Both the position numbers and the translations under genes were made by a program. DNA of 54,376 bases from an uncultured Granulosicoccaceae bacterium (lineage in GTDB: Bacteria; Pseudomonadota; Gammaproteobacteria; Granulosicoccales; Granulosicoccaceae). This document shows positions 41,012 through 50,713 of the stretch, piece by piece. Positions within the stretch are counted from its first letter, which is position 1. Every line of letters starts with the position of its first letter. The notes under the pieces were generated by a model. It saw only the letters and a list, made by a program, of their open reading frames with translations, was not told the origin of the DNA and made no database searches. The DNA lies in the NCBI GenBank assembly GCA_938020525.1, contig CALIHW010000052.1:1-54376 (forward strand), given 5' to 3'.

Positions 41012-41176
41012 GTGATCAAGAAGGGCAGCAATAAGACAATTAAAAAAGCAGACCTGCCATCTAAAACATGTGTGGTATGTGATCGCCCGTTTACCTGGAG
41101 AAAAAAATGGGAGCACTGTTGGGATGCTGTAAAGTATTGCTCCAAAAGATGCGCTAAAAAGCAACGTAATATCTGA
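41012..41176 (+). CDS. DUF2256 small zinc-ribbon-like protein
   Basis: 54-residue protein, easily missed because of its size and a GTG start. The core is unmistakable for DUF2256: [19 protein letters not shown], then [12 protein letters not shown]. The four cysteines arranged as two CxxC or CxxxC pairs suggest zinc binding. The frame is closed by TGA at 41000-41002, so GTG 41012 is the only good start; no strong Shine-Dalgarno is visible. In other genomes DUF2256 is often near cryptochrome/photolyase-type genes; here it lies between an SDR and a VOC gene. Function unknown. Confidence 0.85.
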   Translation: MIKKGSNKTIKKADLPSKTCVVCDRPFTWRKKWEHCWDAVKYCSKRCAKKQRNI

Positions 41177-41207
41177 CTAGAGTTTTAAAAATTGTCTGGA
41201 GACAACA

Positions 41208-41561
41208 ATGAGTGACCAGGAAAAAATCGACTATGTCGAACTTCCCGCCAGGGATCTTGACGCCAACAAGGCATTTTTCGCAGGTGCATTCGGGTGGGAG
41301 TTTGAAGACTTCGGGAGCGACTATACAGCCTTTGCTAATCAGGGGCTGGATGGTGGGTTTTATAAGGCTGATCTAAAGTCTGTGGCGTCGAATGGTAGTG
41401 CATTGGTGGTGTTCTTGAGTAAGGATCTGGAAGCCACTCAGAAAAAGATAATCGAATGTGGTGGCAGCATCCTGCGAGAAATATTTTCTTTTCCAGGAGG
41501 CCAACGATTTCACTTTGCTGACCCTAGTGGCAATGAATATGCGGTCTGGTCGAAGGGGTAA
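41208..41561 (+). CDS. VOC family (glyoxalase-like) protein
   Basis: 117-residue single VOC domain made of two beta-alpha-beta-beta-beta modules. It opens IDYVELPARDLDANKAFFAGAFGWEFEDFG and closes FHFADPSGNEYAVWSKG, a pattern found in the glyoxalase/bleomycin-resistance/dioxygenase superfamily. Possible metal ligands are Glu at the end (NEYAVW). The Shine-Dalgarno GGAGA precedes ATG 41208. Substrate unknown. Confidence 0.88.
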   Translation: MSDQEKIDYVELPARDLDANKAFFAGAFGWEFEDFGSDYTAFANQGLDGGFYKADLKSVASNGSALVVFLSKDLEATQKKIIECGGSILREIFSFPGGQRFHFADPSGNEYAVWSKG

Positions 41562-41577
41562 TCAACTAAACAGGAAT

Positions 41578-42435
41578 TTAGTCTGTGTTGGCTCTGCCTA
41601 TATTGTCTGCCTGGTTGTCTTTAAGGGACTTCGATATTGTTGTGCTTATCCCTCGTTCTGCGGGAAGCTGCTTTAAGCGATCAACCTCTTGCACCTTCTC
41701 AGAGATCTCCCTGATCGATCTGCGGTAAGTGCCACGCAGGTGGTTTTTTAAGTGAGATGTTACATTAGAACTGGGGATGCCTTTCAATAGACAGAACAAG
41801 GCCAATGCATAGGTGGCTTCTGCCTCCGATAGATAGGCATCACGCTGCGCATACGGGTTATAACAGCTGCCGCAGCCACCGCGAAAATTATAGGCACTAT
41901 TGGCGAACATCAAACCAAACCCGAGAAAGACTGCCAACAATTCGGTGGCTTGAGGCCAGTAGTCAATGCCTCCGGGAGGAGGTGTTTTACTTGTGCGCCC
42001 CATATGATACGACAAGATATGGGCGTAGGTAGCAATCATTCCCTCAGGGTTATTAATCTGTTGCGGGTTATAAGGAATAACCAGCTTTTGACTGTCGTCA
42101 ATTGATTGATCTGCAATACCACCGGGTCCTCGCAATGCCCCCTGAATTCGAACTTGTTGAGATTCAGTTAGCTGACACACACTCTGATCTTGCACCAGTG
42201 TTGGCCAGTGACTGATGCCTGCGTAGCCTTTGATTCGCTCAAAAATAGACTCCGCCATGCCGTGAACACTGTTCATCTTGCCCGGAAAGAACTCGTTAGT
42301 CGGACACACAAGGACAGTATCGGTATAGAACAACGCGGCATCAAAATTCTGCAGCGCCCAATCATACGCATTGAATATCCACTCCGATGAGGAAGGATCA
42401 ATGACAGGTTGCTTGTGAAAAAGTTTGAAAACCAT
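41578..42435 (-). CDS. Conserved hypothetical protein, possible degenerate zincin
   Basis: 285-residue protein without a signal peptide. The central part, IATYAHILSYHMG then ATELLAVFLGFGLMFANSAY, resembles a family in which a HExxH helix is followed by a (T/E)(D/E)LLxVFLGxGxFxAN helix. Here the first Glu of HExxH is replaced (HILSYH), so peptidase activity is doubtful. A GGCGSCYNPYAQRDAYLSEAEATYALALF block follows. The C-terminal 60 residues are charged and helical (EISEKVQEVDRL). It ends 16 bp from the VOC gene, tail to tail. Role unknown. Confidence 0.7.
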   Translation of the reverse strand: MVFKLFHKQPVIDPSSSEWIFNAYDWALQNFDAALFYTDTVLVCPTNEFFPGKMNSVHGMAESIFERIKGYAGISHWPTLVQDQSVCQLTESQQVRIQGALRGPGGIADQSIDDSQKLVIPYNPQQINNPEGMIATYAHILSYHMGRTSKTPPPGGIDYWPQATELLAVFLGFGLMFANSAYNFRGGCGSCYNPYAQRDAYLSEAEATYALALFCLLKGIPSSNVTSHLKNHLRGTYRRSIREISEKVQEVDRLKQLPAERGISTTISKSLKDNQADNIGRANTD

Positions 42436-42574
42436 ATTGTGACCGGAATATAGAGAAAAGAGCCGTCATCATATCAACATTCTGCGACCAGTTATCATGT
42501 CAACGTGGGCGAAGCCTTCCGCATGTCATAGCACCGATCGTAGCGGTCGTACACAGCGCTGTTGGAACAGGCCA

Positions 42575-42838
42575 TCAGTAGCCTTTTTTCTTGTTCGCAT
42601 CCTTTGCTTCTTTGTTAGCAGCGTCTACGAGTGTCTCTAGAGATTCATCATCATCGTTTTCATCATCGTAGAATTCTTTCAACACGGGTAGTGGGTCAAT
42701 TGTTCGCCAGGCAGGCAATGATGCCATTACGCTACTGATCAAAAGACCGCCGCGAACCAGCCAGATAACATAACCTATGCCTAAGGCGCTGCTTATCGTT
42801 GCAGATGACTGAACCAGAGTGTCTAGCTTGTTTATTAA
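42575..42838 (-). pseudogene. Relic of the C-terminus of a giant LEPR-XLL-type protein
   Basis: 87 codons open on the minus strand, ending TGA at 42575-42577 and closed upstream by TAA with no ATG or GTG before the conserved part. The translation contains a membrane helix ending GYVIWLVRGGLLISSVMA, then LPAWRTIDPLPVLKEF and an acidic/lysine tail. This is the same anchor seen at the end of the giant protein at 21 kb (LLRGGALFGSMM, PLWSSIDPLRV), with roughly 40% identity over 35 residues. The sequence is not a direct copy of that end, so it descends from another family member whose long upstream part is gone. Confidence 0.7.
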
Positions 42839-43033
42839 GTTTTAGTCTGATGCTGGATGCCAGCGCGCAACGATAGAGTGCCAGACGTATTTCTACTCTG
42901 ACTAATTATAGCTTTAGATCAAGTAGCGTTAGCTGTTTGCCGTGCCCGAATGCAATTGCGGGAATAGGCGTTAGGATTTCCGGATAAATTGTTGTGCAGG
43001 TATTACTGTCAGATAGAAGCTAGAGACAGATAA
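42839..43033. other. Intergenic region upstream of the relic
   Basis: No gene is supported. On the minus strand a TATAAT (near 42905) is present, but a matching -35 is not obvious. In another frame just upstream of the relic (around 42880) a short VEIRL resembles VDIRL of the giant protein's pre-anchor region; this is too short to be decisive. Confidence 0.4.
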
Positions 43034-43717
43034 TTAGAGCCACTTTTCGTAATCAGACACCAGCAAGTGTACTGGATCAACATCTTCCTCAATTTCTGAA
43101 AATCTGCCGATAGGCTGTTGAAATATATTGTCTATCAGATCATCGTTAACAGTTGAGACTTCACCAATAAGTACATCACCACCTTCGCCCCAGAACTCGT
43201 GCCAGTTGCCTGGAAGCAGAGTTACGCTTTCACCTGGTTGCAATTGCAGTACGTCTCCCGGAGAGAGTGTTCGTGGTATGCCGTCAGTAGCTATGTTTAC
43301 TGGTGCTGTCTTATTCAGTTCACCGTTTGCGTCAGACTCGAACATTTTGATAGCGAGGGTCGCACCTCCACGGTTAATAATATCTTCAGCTTTTGTTATG
43401 TGCCGGTGCATTGGAGATACCTGATCGTGTCTTGATATCATGACTTTTTCGGCGTAGCACATGCCGCCTCCATTGCGAAGGTTTTCAAGGCTGCCGTTAC
43501 GTGTGGTGACAAGAACAAGACCAAGCGATGGGAAGTTTCCCTGACCGAAGTCAGTGATATCCCAGCCAAGACGCGCATCTATCAGAGCAGATAATTCTTC
43601 TTTTCTGTCAACCAGTTGTTGAGGTGACCAGTATGCAAAGGGAGGGAGATGGATTCCAAAGCTGCGAATAAATTCATCGCTCTCAAGAATAATTTCGTTA
43701 ATGCGTGAACGCTTCAT
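43034..43717 (-). CDS. D-lyxose/D-mannose isomerase family cupin
   Basis: 227-residue protein of the D-lyxose ketol-isomerase family (metal-dependent cupin, DUF1498). The metal site is visible: MHRHITKAEDI gives two His and a Glu, and LLPGNWHEFWGEG the later His. The ending GEVSTVNDDLIDN is family-typical. It would interconvert D-lyxose/D-xylulose or D-mannose/D-fructose; which one cannot be read. No sugar kinase or transporter is adjacent. A strong GGAG-type Shine-Dalgarno (from CTCTCC on plus) precedes ATG 43717. Confidence 0.88.
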   Translation of the reverse strand: MKRSRINEIILESDEFIRSFGIHLPPFAYWSPQQLVDRKEELSALIDARLGWDITDFGQGNFPSLGLVLVTTRNGSLENLRNGGGMCYAEKVMISRHDQVSPMHRHITKAEDIINRGGATLAIKMFESDANGELNKTAPVNIATDGIPRTLSPGDVLQLQPGESVTLLPGNWHEFWGEGGDVLIGEVSTVNDDLIDNIFQQPIGRFSEIEEDVDPVHLLVSDYEKWL

Positions 43718-43795
43718 TTCCTCTCCTTAGTTATGCCATTGCTTTGTGAATAAGTTATTAACTTACTGGGCTGCTATATATTATTCGAAATGCAA

Positions 43796-46138
43796 TCAGG
43801 TTTTTGAATTTTTTTGTTTAGCCTGTAGTAATGCTTCACCGAAGCTACCCATCTGGTTTGATGCCTTGGAATTCCCGCTATTCGAATGTCTGGAGCTAGA
43901 CGATCTCTTATTAGCTTGACCACCGTTAGTGCGCGGTTTGGTAGTTGTTGAGTCAGGCCGTAGTGAAGCCTCACTTTTATCCTTGGCATTGTCATTGAGC
44001 TTCATGGTTAGTGCGATTCGTTTTCGCTTTTCGTCCACCTCCATTACTTTGACTTTCACCACGTCACCGGTAGACACCACTTCATGAGGATCTTTAACGA
44101 ACTTATCCGCCAACGCAGAGATATGTACTAATCCATCTTGGTGTACACCAATGTCCACAAACGCGCCGAAATGAGTAACGTTGCTTATAACGCCTTCCAG
44201 AATCATATCTGCCTTAAGATCTGAGATTTTTTCAATTCCGTCTTTGAATGTCGCTGTTTTAAACTCGGGTCGGGGATCGCGACCGGGTTTTTCCAACTCT
44301 TTTAAAATATCCTGCACGGTAGGCAAGCCGAACTGTTCATCTGTATAACGTTTCGGGTCAAGCGCGGTAAGCGCTTTAGCGTCTCCAATCAACTTGCGAA
44401 TATCTGTGCCGGTATCGGCTGCTATCTTCTTTACTACCGGATAGGCTTCCGGGTGAACTGCAGAGGCATCCAGTGCGTTATTGCCATCCATAATGCGAAG
44501 AAAGCCGGCACACTGTTCGAATGCTTTTGGCCCAAGGCGTGGTACCTTTTTTAGTTCACTTCGGGTTTTGAATCTCCCGACATCATCGCGGTAGGTAATT
44601 ATGTTCTCTGCGAGTGTGGTCGAAAGTCCGGAGACGTGAGTCAGTAATTCAGCTGACGCGGTATTGATATCCACGCCTACCGCATTCACGCAATCTTCTA
44701 CTACAGCATCGAGCGATCCGGCCAGATCAATCTGATTGACATCGTGTTGGTATTGTCCGACGCCTATGGCCTTTGGGTCTACTTTGACCAATTCCGCCAG
44801 AGGATCTTGCAGGCGCCGTGCAATTGATGCGGCCCCTCTTAGTGAAACATCAACATCCGGCATTTCCTTTGATGCTGTTTCGGAAGCTGAATACACTGAA
44901 GCGCCGGCTTCACTGACAATGATTTTCTGTAAGCCAAGTTCAGGGTGCCTGGCAATAGTGTCTGCTGCGAGCTTATCGGTTTCTCTTGAAGCGGTACCGT
45001 TGCCGATGGCCACGAGCGTCGCACCATGTTTTTTTGCAAGCATGGCGATAGCAGCAATAGATTGGTCCCACTGGTTCTTTGGTGCATGCGGGTAGATGGT
45101 CGCAGTATCCAGCAGCTTGCCAGTCGCGGCGGTAACCGCTACTTTTACACCGGTACGCAAACCTGGGTCGAGGCCGATCGTGGCTTTTTGTCCGGCGGGC
45201 GCCGCGAGTAGTAAGTCGCGCAGGTTTTTAGCAAATACATCTATAGCTTCGGCTTCCGCACTTTCGCGTAATCGTTGCCTTAGTTCTGTCTCAAAGCGGG
45301 TATGTAGCTTGATCAGCCAGCATTTACGTACGGTCTCATACAGCCACGTCGAAGATGGCTTGACTTCCAGGTGAGCTGCAATCTTGTTAATGCATGGGTG
45401 GCTGTCTTGAGTTTCAGAATCCGGCAGATCAAGGTTTAACCGTAACACGCCGTCGTTACTACCTCGGAACAAGGCCAGAGCCCGGTGTGACGGAATATTT
45501 TGAATTTTCTCGCTGTACTCAAAGTAGTCTGCGAACTTGCTATCTTCTTCCTTTTTTGTTTTTACTACGGTGCTTGTCAGTTCTGCCTTATTCCAGAAGA
45601 ACTCTCGCAGTGAGCCGGTGAGTTCCGGTATCTCTGCAATCTCTTCCATTAATATCTGCCTGGCACCTTCAAGAGCATCGTCTGTGGTGTTTATGTCGTG
45701 CTCTTTATTTAGAAAAGCTTCGGCTTCTTTTTCTGGAGAAGCTGAGTGATCTTTTAAAAGCGTATCGGCCAGTGGTTGTAAACCCGCTTCACGTGCTTTC
45801 TGTGCTTTGGTGCGGCGTCGCGGTTTGTATGGCAGGTACAAGTCTTCCAGTTCTGTCTTGCTGGTTGCCTCTAAAAAGCTTTGCTTAAGTTCATTCGTGA
45901 GTTTGCCTTGCTCTTCAACGCTTGCGATAACCCGCTCTCTTCTGTCATTGAGCTCGCGTAGATAGCTAAGCCGGGTATGCAGGTCACGCAGTTGCGTGTC
46001 ATCGAGCCCGCCAGTGGCTTCTTTTCTATAGCGTGCAATAAACGGTACGGTGGAACCTTCGTCGAGTAGTGCGATCGCGGCTTCGACCTGTGCGGTTTTC
46101 GCACCAAGTTCGCGGGCAATGGTAGAGGCAGTATTCAT
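43796..46138 (-). CDS. tex: Tex-family RNA-binding transcription accessory protein
   Basis: 780-residue S1-domain protein. Order: N-terminal helical region ([19 protein letters not shown]), YqgF-like RNase H-fold domain ([16 protein letters not shown]), helix-hairpin-helix pair ([46 protein letters not shown]), and C-terminal S1 domain ([28 protein letters not shown]). A basic Ser/Asn/Lys-rich tail follows. I prefer ATG 46138, where the family consensus begins ([13 protein letters not shown]); frames to 46201 or 46228 add residues without homology. Divergent from the HisD-like cluster. Confidence 0.95.
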   Translation of the reverse strand: MNTASTIARELGAKTAQVEAAIALLDEGSTVPFIARYRKEATGGLDDTQLRDLHTRLSYLRELNDRRERVIASVEEQGKLTNELKQSFLEATSKTELEDLYLPYKPRRRTKAQKAREAGLQPLADTLLKDHSASPEKEAEAFLNKEHDINTTDDALEGARQILMEEIAEIPELTGSLREFFWNKAELTSTVVKTKKEEDSKFADYFEYSEKIQNIPSHRALALFRGSNDGVLRLNLDLPDSETQDSHPCINKIAAHLEVKPSSTWLYETVRKCWLIKLHTRFETELRQRLRESAEAEAIDVFAKNLRDLLLAAPAGQKATIGLDPGLRTGVKVAVTAATGKLLDTATIYPHAPKNQWDQSIAAIAMLAKKHGATLVAIGNGTASRETDKLAADTIARHPELGLQKIIVSEAGASVYSASETASKEMPDVDVSLRGAASIARRLQDPLAELVKVDPKAIGVGQYQHDVNQIDLAGSLDAVVEDCVNAVGVDINTASAELLTHVSGLSTTLAENIITYRDDVGRFKTRSELKKVPRLGPKAFEQCAGFLRIMDGNNALDASAVHPEAYPVVKKIAADTGTDIRKLIGDAKALTALDPKRYTDEQFGLPTVQDILKELEKPGRDPRPEFKTATFKDGIEKISDLKADMILEGVISNVTHFGAFVDIGVHQDGLVHISALADKFVKDPHEVVSTGDVVKVKVMEVDEKRKRIALTMKLNDNAKDKSEASLRPDSTTTKPRTNGGQANKRSSSSRHSNSGNSKASNQMGSFGEALLQAKQKNSKT

Positions 46139-46473
46139 GTTGTAATTCTGGTTGCGGGACGCTGATTCTACCGTATTGAATTGAAGAGATTGTGAGGGCA
46201 TTGAGATCTTTTTATGGATTTTAATCATTGCAATTATGGAGAGCGCAAGGTAGCTACCAGTGATGCGGTATGACAGGCGTCGGAAGTAGTGTTGGCGGCG
46301 TTAAAATGACGATAGCGGTCTCCGTTGCAAACATGCGGTAACCAGCATATCGTATACTCGGGTAACTGCCAGATTTGACGGAAGAGTCGTTATTTTGTGT
46401 CGGCGAATGTTGGTTTGAAGTGGCAGATGAGATAGTACGGCGGCACGCCGGCAAATCCGGGTACAGGAACAAA

Positions 46474-47796
46474 ATGGCTAAACACTTGAAAACGGCCCGT
46501 AGTGCCGAACTTCGCGCTGAGGATGACAGCAAAGTTCGATCAATTGTCGAGGGCATTCTGGAAGAGGTCGGCAAACGTGGTGATGCCGCAGTACGCGAGC
46601 TTTCGGAAAAGTTCGATAACTACTCACCGGAAGAATTTCTGTTGTCTGCCGGTGATATCGACAAAGCGGTGAGTCAGGTCTCTGAGCAGGATTTAACAGA
46701 TATCAAGTTTGCCCAGACACAGGTGAGGAATTTTGCTGAACATCAGAAAGCGTCTTTGTCAGATGTCGAGGTAGAAACCACACCAGGGGTGATTCTCGGT
46801 CATAAGAATATCCCGGTTAATTCTGTTGGCTGCTATGTGCCGGGTGGCAAGTATCCTATGGTTGCCTCGGCCCATATGAGTGTTGTGACTGCGACGGTTG
46901 CAGGCGTTAAACGCATTATTGCTTCTGCACCTCCACAGGGTGGCGCTCCGCATCCAGCTATTGTGGCAGCTATGCATCTTGGTGGCGCAGATGAAATATA
47001 TTGTCTGGGTGGTGTGCAGGCAGTGGCGACAATGGCACTTGGTACCGAAACGGTAGCGCCGGTAGATATGTTGGTCGGGCCGGGTAATGCATTTGTAGCT
47101 GAGGCAAAACGGCAGCTGTATGGCCGGGTCGGTATAGATTTGTTTGCAGGTCCCACAGAAACTTTAGTCATTGCAGATGACACAGTAGATGCAGAGATGT
47201 GTGCCACAGACCTGCTGGGGCAGGCCGAGCACGGAGTGAACTCTCCGGCAGTGTTGATAACTAATTCCGAATCACTTGCCAAAGAAACCTTAAAAGAGAT
47301 AGATCGCATACTCGGTATTTTGCCAACCGCAGAAGTCGCCAGAGCATCATGGGAAGACTATGGTGAAGTAATTCTATGTAGTGACTATGACGAGATGCTG
47401 GAGCAGGCAGAATTCGTCGCCTCTGAACATGTACAGGTAATGACAGATCGGGATGACTGGTTCCTGGAAAACATGACTAACTACGGTGCCTTGTTTCTCG
47501 GCCAGCGAACCAACGTTGCCTATGGTGATAAAGTTATCGGCACCAATCATACACTGCCAACTAAAAAAGCAGGTCGCTATACAGGTGGGTTGTGGGTTGG
47601 CAAGTTTATCAAAACACACACTTATCAAAAGGTCACCACCGACGCAGCATCTGCAATGATGGGAGAGTATTGCTCACGACTTTGTATGCTGGAGGGATTT
47701 ATCGGTCATGGTGAGCAGGCCAATCTCAGGGTAAGACGATTTGGCGGCAGGAATGTGCCTTACGGTGAGCCGGCACTGCCTGTGGGTAAGAAGTAG
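46474..47796 (+). CDS. HisD-family dehydrogenase (not in a his operon)
   Basis: 440-residue member of the histidinol dehydrogenase family. Counterparts of the E. coli HisD zinc ligands are present: Gln250 and His253 (GQAEHG), Asp352 ([10 protein letters not shown]) and His412 (FIGHGEQAN). Catalytic Glu318-His319 (SEHVQV) and His359 (TNHTLPT) are also kept. These enzymes oxidise an alcohol to a carboxylate with two NAD+. No his genes are near; it heads an SDR / NTF2 / bicupin / MetE-like cluster. A relative, HpsN, acts on 2,3-dihydroxypropanesulfonate, so a catabolic alcohol substrate is likely. ATG 46474 is chosen because AGGAA lies upstream and homology begins near [12 protein letters not shown]; the frame extends to 46375. 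SDR follows after 19 bp. Confidence 0.9.
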   Translation: MAKHLKTARSAELRAEDDSKVRSIVEGILEEVGKRGDAAVRELSEKFDNYSPEEFLLSAGDIDKAVSQVSEQDLTDIKFAQTQVRNFAEHQKASLSDVEVETTPGVILGHKNIPVNSVGCYVPGGKYPMVASAHMSVVTATVAGVKRIIASAPPQGGAPHPAIVAAMHLGGADEIYCLGGVQAVATMALGTETVAPVDMLVGPGNAFVAEAKRQLYGRVGIDLFAGPTETLVIADDTVDAEMCATDLLGQAEHGVNSPAVLITNSESLAKETLKEIDRILGILPTAEVARASWEDYGEVILCSDYDEMLEQAEFVASEHVQVMTDRDDWFLENMTNYGALFLGQRTNVAYGDKVIGTNHTLPTKKAGRYTGGLWVGKFIKTHTYQKVTTDAASAMMGEYCSRLCMLEGFIGHGEQANLRVRRFGGRNVPYGEPALPVGKK

Positions 47797-47815
47797 TGCT
47801 AATTGGTAAGAATTT

Positions 47816-48580
47816 ATGAAATTACCTGAAACTCCATCTCAAAGGCTCGATGGTAAGCGTGCGCTTGTTGTTGGTGCATCAAGTGGTATTGGGTTGGGTG
47901 CGGCAGTGGCTTGTGCAGAAGCAGGAGCGCATGTAGTGATGGCTGCTCGCAGTGCTGATAAGTTAGCCCAGGCGGTTGATGCGGTAAACACTAAGGGCTA
48001 CAGCGCAGAAAGTATGCTGATGGATATCAGCAGTGTTGACTCAATAACCAGCTGTATGAAATCTCAAAGTGCGTTTGATGTTGTGGTTAACTCAGCTGGC
48101 ACAGCTAATCATAAACCGGCACTGGAAACCACAGCCGTTGATTATCAGGCAGTGATGGATACTAACGTTCGTGGCGCCTATTTTGTTTCTGTGGGTGCAG
48201 CCCACGGTATGGTTGCAACAGATAAGGGCGGTTCTATCATCCATATCTCTTCGCAGATGGGTCTGGTCGGTGGTCTTGATCGTACAGTGTACTGTGCATC
48301 CAAACATGCGCTTGAGGGTATGGTAAAAGCGATGGCTATCGAGTGGGGGCCGCATAATATACGTGTCAATACAATCTGCCCGACTTTTATCAAAACCCCG
48401 TTAACCCAGCCAACCTTTGATAACCCGGAGCGGGTTGAGTGGATAAAATCGAAAATTAAACTCGATCGAATCGGGGAGATTGAGGACATCATGGGCTGTG
48501 TCTTATACCTAGCCGGAAACGGATCTGTAATGGTAACGGGCACTTCACATCTAATAGACGGCGGATGGACAGCGGGATGA
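47816..48580 (+). CDS. SDR family dehydrogenase of the HisD-like cluster
   Basis: 254-residue classical short-chain dehydrogenase. Cofactor motif VGASSGIGLGAA, then VNSAGTANHKP, catalytic Ser in HISSQMGLVGG and Tyr-x-x-x-Lys in VYCASKHALEGM. The end VTGTSHLIDGGWTAG is standard. An Arg after the second beta strand (MAARSADKL) is compatible with NADP preference, but this is weak. It overlaps the next gene by ATGA (48577-48580), so translation is coupled. Likely oxidises a secondary alcohol of the cluster's substrate. Confidence 0.92.
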   Translation: MKLPETPSQRLDGKRALVVGASSGIGLGAAVACAEAGAHVVMAARSADKLAQAVDAVNTKGYSAESMLMDISSVDSITSCMKSQSAFDVVVNSAGTANHKPALETTAVDYQAVMDTNVRGAYFVSVGAAHGMVATDKGGSIIHISSQMGLVGGLDRTVYCASKHALEGMVKAMAIEWGPHNIRVNTICPTFIKTPLTQPTFDNPERVEWIKSKIKLDRIGEIEDIMGCVLYLAGNGSVMVTGTSHLIDGGWTAG

Positions 48581-49569
48581 CAATGCAGGGTTTTGATCCA
48601 AAGTGGAAGGACTTTCCGGATTACATTATCGGGATTACCAAAGAAATTTGGGAGGACCGCCAGATACATTCATTGATGGATCTTTACTCGGCTGATATTC
48701 CGGTACGATCCCCCGGTTCAGTGGTAGTTGGCAATGAGTCGGTTATCGCGGCAACCATGGCAACGTTAAGTGAGTTTCCTGACCGGCAGCTACTTGGTGA
48801 AGACGTTATCTGGTGTGGTGAGAACGGCAATGATGACGATGCGGCGTTGTTGTCATCGCATCGAATTCTGTCTACGGCAACACATGCCAAACCGGGTATC
48901 TATGGTGAACCGTCCGGTGAGAAGTTGCGTTACAGGATCATTGCAGACTGCGCTGCAAAGAACAACCAGATCTATGATGAATGGCTTATTCGTGATCAGG
49001 GTGCGATCGTGCGGCAACTCGGATGGGATCCCAAAGAATACGCAGCTGATCTAATTGAAAAGGAAGGTGGTCCGGAGTATTGCGTAAAACCGTTAACCGC
49101 TGATAACGATATTGATGGCCCTTATAAAGGCACTGGTAACAATAATCAATGGGGCAATAAGTACGCAGATATGATCAGCCGAATCATGAGTGCTGAGATG
49201 TCTGCCATCCCCGCAGATTATGATCGAGCCTGTGCAATGGAGCTTCCCGGTGGTATCAGTCGGACTGGCCACGAAGCTGCAGATGAATTCTGGATGGGTC
49301 TGCGAGCATCATTCCCCAATGCAGAGTTTACAGTACACCATGCTCTGGGTAGAGAAGATCCGCTTATGCCACCGCGGGCAGCTGTTCGATGGTCATTGCA
49401 TGGTAAGCATGATGGCTGGGGTGCTTTTGGTGCACCAACTGATGCCGACGTCTATGTGCTTGGTATTAGTCATGCAGAGTATGGCCCTTATGGTTTGCGT
49501 CGTGAATGGGTGTTGTACGATGAGGCGGCCATTTGGAAGCAAATTATTTTAGGAACAGGCGAGCTATGA
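48577..49569 (+). CDS. Tandem NTF2/SnoaL-like protein
   Basis: 330-residue protein that appears to hold two NTF2-like folds. The first is about 15-150 (ITKEIWEDRQIHSLMDLYSADIPV, typical SnoaL opening) and the second about 195-325 (GHEAADEFWMGLRASFPNAEF, RAAVRWSLHGKHDGWGAFG). SnoaL-like proteins act as cyclases, hydratases, isomerases or non-enzymatic binders. ATG 48577 forms an ATGA overlap with the SDR stop; an in-frame ATG at 48565 is four codons earlier. It is unusually long because of the duplication. Substrate unknown. Confidence 0.8.
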   Translation: MTMQGFDPKWKDFPDYIIGITKEIWEDRQIHSLMDLYSADIPVRSPGSVVVGNESVIAATMATLSEFPDRQLLGEDVIWCGENGNDDDAALLSSHRILSTATHAKPGIYGEPSGEKLRYRIIADCAAKNNQIYDEWLIRDQGAIVRQLGWDPKEYAADLIEKEGGPEYCVKPLTADNDIDGPYKGTGNNNQWGNKYADMISRIMSAEMSAIPADYDRACAMELPGGISRTGHEAADEFWMGLRASFPNAEFTVHHALGREDPLMPPRAAVRWSLHGKHDGWGAFGAPTDADVYVLGISHAEYGPYGLRREWVLYDEAAIWKQIILGTGEL

Positions 49570-49579
49570 GGTTTAAGTT

Positions 49580-50545
49580 ATGAGCGCCGCTAATATGCAT
49601 CAACGCATTGTGCGTTATGGTGAGCTAAAGCCGTGTAAAACTGCTTTTATTGACGCGCATACACCGGGGTCTGACAAAAAAGAAAATTTCACCATTATTG
49701 GTGCTGGTGTTTCTGAAAGCGCTGATCAACATGTGCATATTTCAGATACTCCGGGGTTTAATATCGGTGCTGCCGGTCAGCCGCCGAAGTGTCGTAACTC
49801 GCTGCATACACACACTACTGCAGAAGTATTTTTTGTCTTGTCCGGCCGCTGGCGTTTTTTCTGGGGAAATACTGGTGATGCCGGTGAGGTTATATTAGAA
49901 GAAGGTGATCTGATCAATATCCCGACTCATATGTTCAGAGGTTTTGAAAATATTGGTACCGACTACGGAATGATCATGGCTGTGCTCGGTGGCGACGATG
50001 CAGGGGGCGGCGTAGTTTGGGCACCGCAAGTTATTGAAGAGGCGAGTAATCATGGATTGATTCTTGGTGATAACGGTGTTTTGTACAACAGCAAAAATAA
50101 CGAAAGCCTTCCGCAAGGTGTGGCGCCAATGCCAACGCTTTCGGCGGCTGAAGTAGCTAAATTTCAACAGCCTGCAGCACATGAGGTTGTGCCGCGATTT
50201 GTTGCAAGATACTGGGATATGATAGCTATGGCATCGGATCAACCTGTGTCTGTGTTAGCAGCAGACGGCATGCTAAAAGATAAGCCGGGGTTTGAGATTG
50301 ATCTAATCAATCGCACATCAATAAGTAATTCCCCCTACAGCACTGAACGACATGAAATACTGATGATTATGCGTGGTCATTGGGTGTTGAGTTGGGCGCA
50401 GGAGCAAACGGTGCTGGCACCGGGAGACGTTTGTGCAGTACCTCCAGGTGTAGAGCATAGTCTTGAGGCGTCGATGAGCGGCGAGGCAAGTCTGTTCAGG
50501 GTGCGCAATACAGATGATCCTGCAGGTGCCACTCACTGGATTTAG
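49580..50545 (+). CDS. Bicupin protein of the HisD-like cluster
   Basis: 321-residue protein with two cupin domains. Cupin 1 has the motif SLHTHTTAEVFFVLSG (His-x-His...Glu), but its second motif reads IPTHMFRGFENIG with Arg where the fourth metal ligand His normally lies. Cupin 2 has RHEILMIMRG (one His and Glu) and PPGVEHSLE with His. The layout recalls gentisate-dioxygenase-like bicupins but the metal sites are incomplete compared with them. It starts 10 bp after the NTF2 gene with a GAGG Shine-Dalgarno. It may be a dioxygenase, an isomerase or a sensor for the pathway. Confidence 0.82.
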   Translation: MSAANMHQRIVRYGELKPCKTAFIDAHTPGSDKKENFTIIGAGVSESADQHVHISDTPGFNIGAAGQPPKCRNSLHTHTTAEVFFVLSGRWRFFWGNTGDAGEVILEEGDLINIPTHMFRGFENIGTDYGMIMAVLGGDDAGGGVVWAPQVIEEASNHGLILGDNGVLYNSKNNESLPQGVAPMPTLSAAEVAKFQQPAAHEVVPRFVARYWDMIAMASDQPVSVLAADGMLKDKPGFEIDLINRTSISNSPYSTERHEILMIMRGHWVLSWAQEQTVLAPGDVCAVPPGVEHSLEASMSGEASLFRVRNTDDPAGATHWI

Positions 50546-50713
50546 GCGTGAAATCACAATTGCAGCGGTTATCTTTCGAGGCAAAGTGTTGGCGAGTCGT
50601 CTCTGGCTCGATCCATCAGGAATTAAGAATATAACTAGCGCTGTGGGTAGGCAATGCGGCTTATCTTTATTGGTGTTCAGACTCATTGCGGTCTTTTTAT
50701 AACGGAATTCAGT

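Noticed and set aside
46474..47796. Histidine biosynthesis gene hisD
   Set aside because: No his genes nearby; the gene is packed with catabolic-type neighbours, so the biosynthetic label was not used, though it cannot be excluded from sequence alone.
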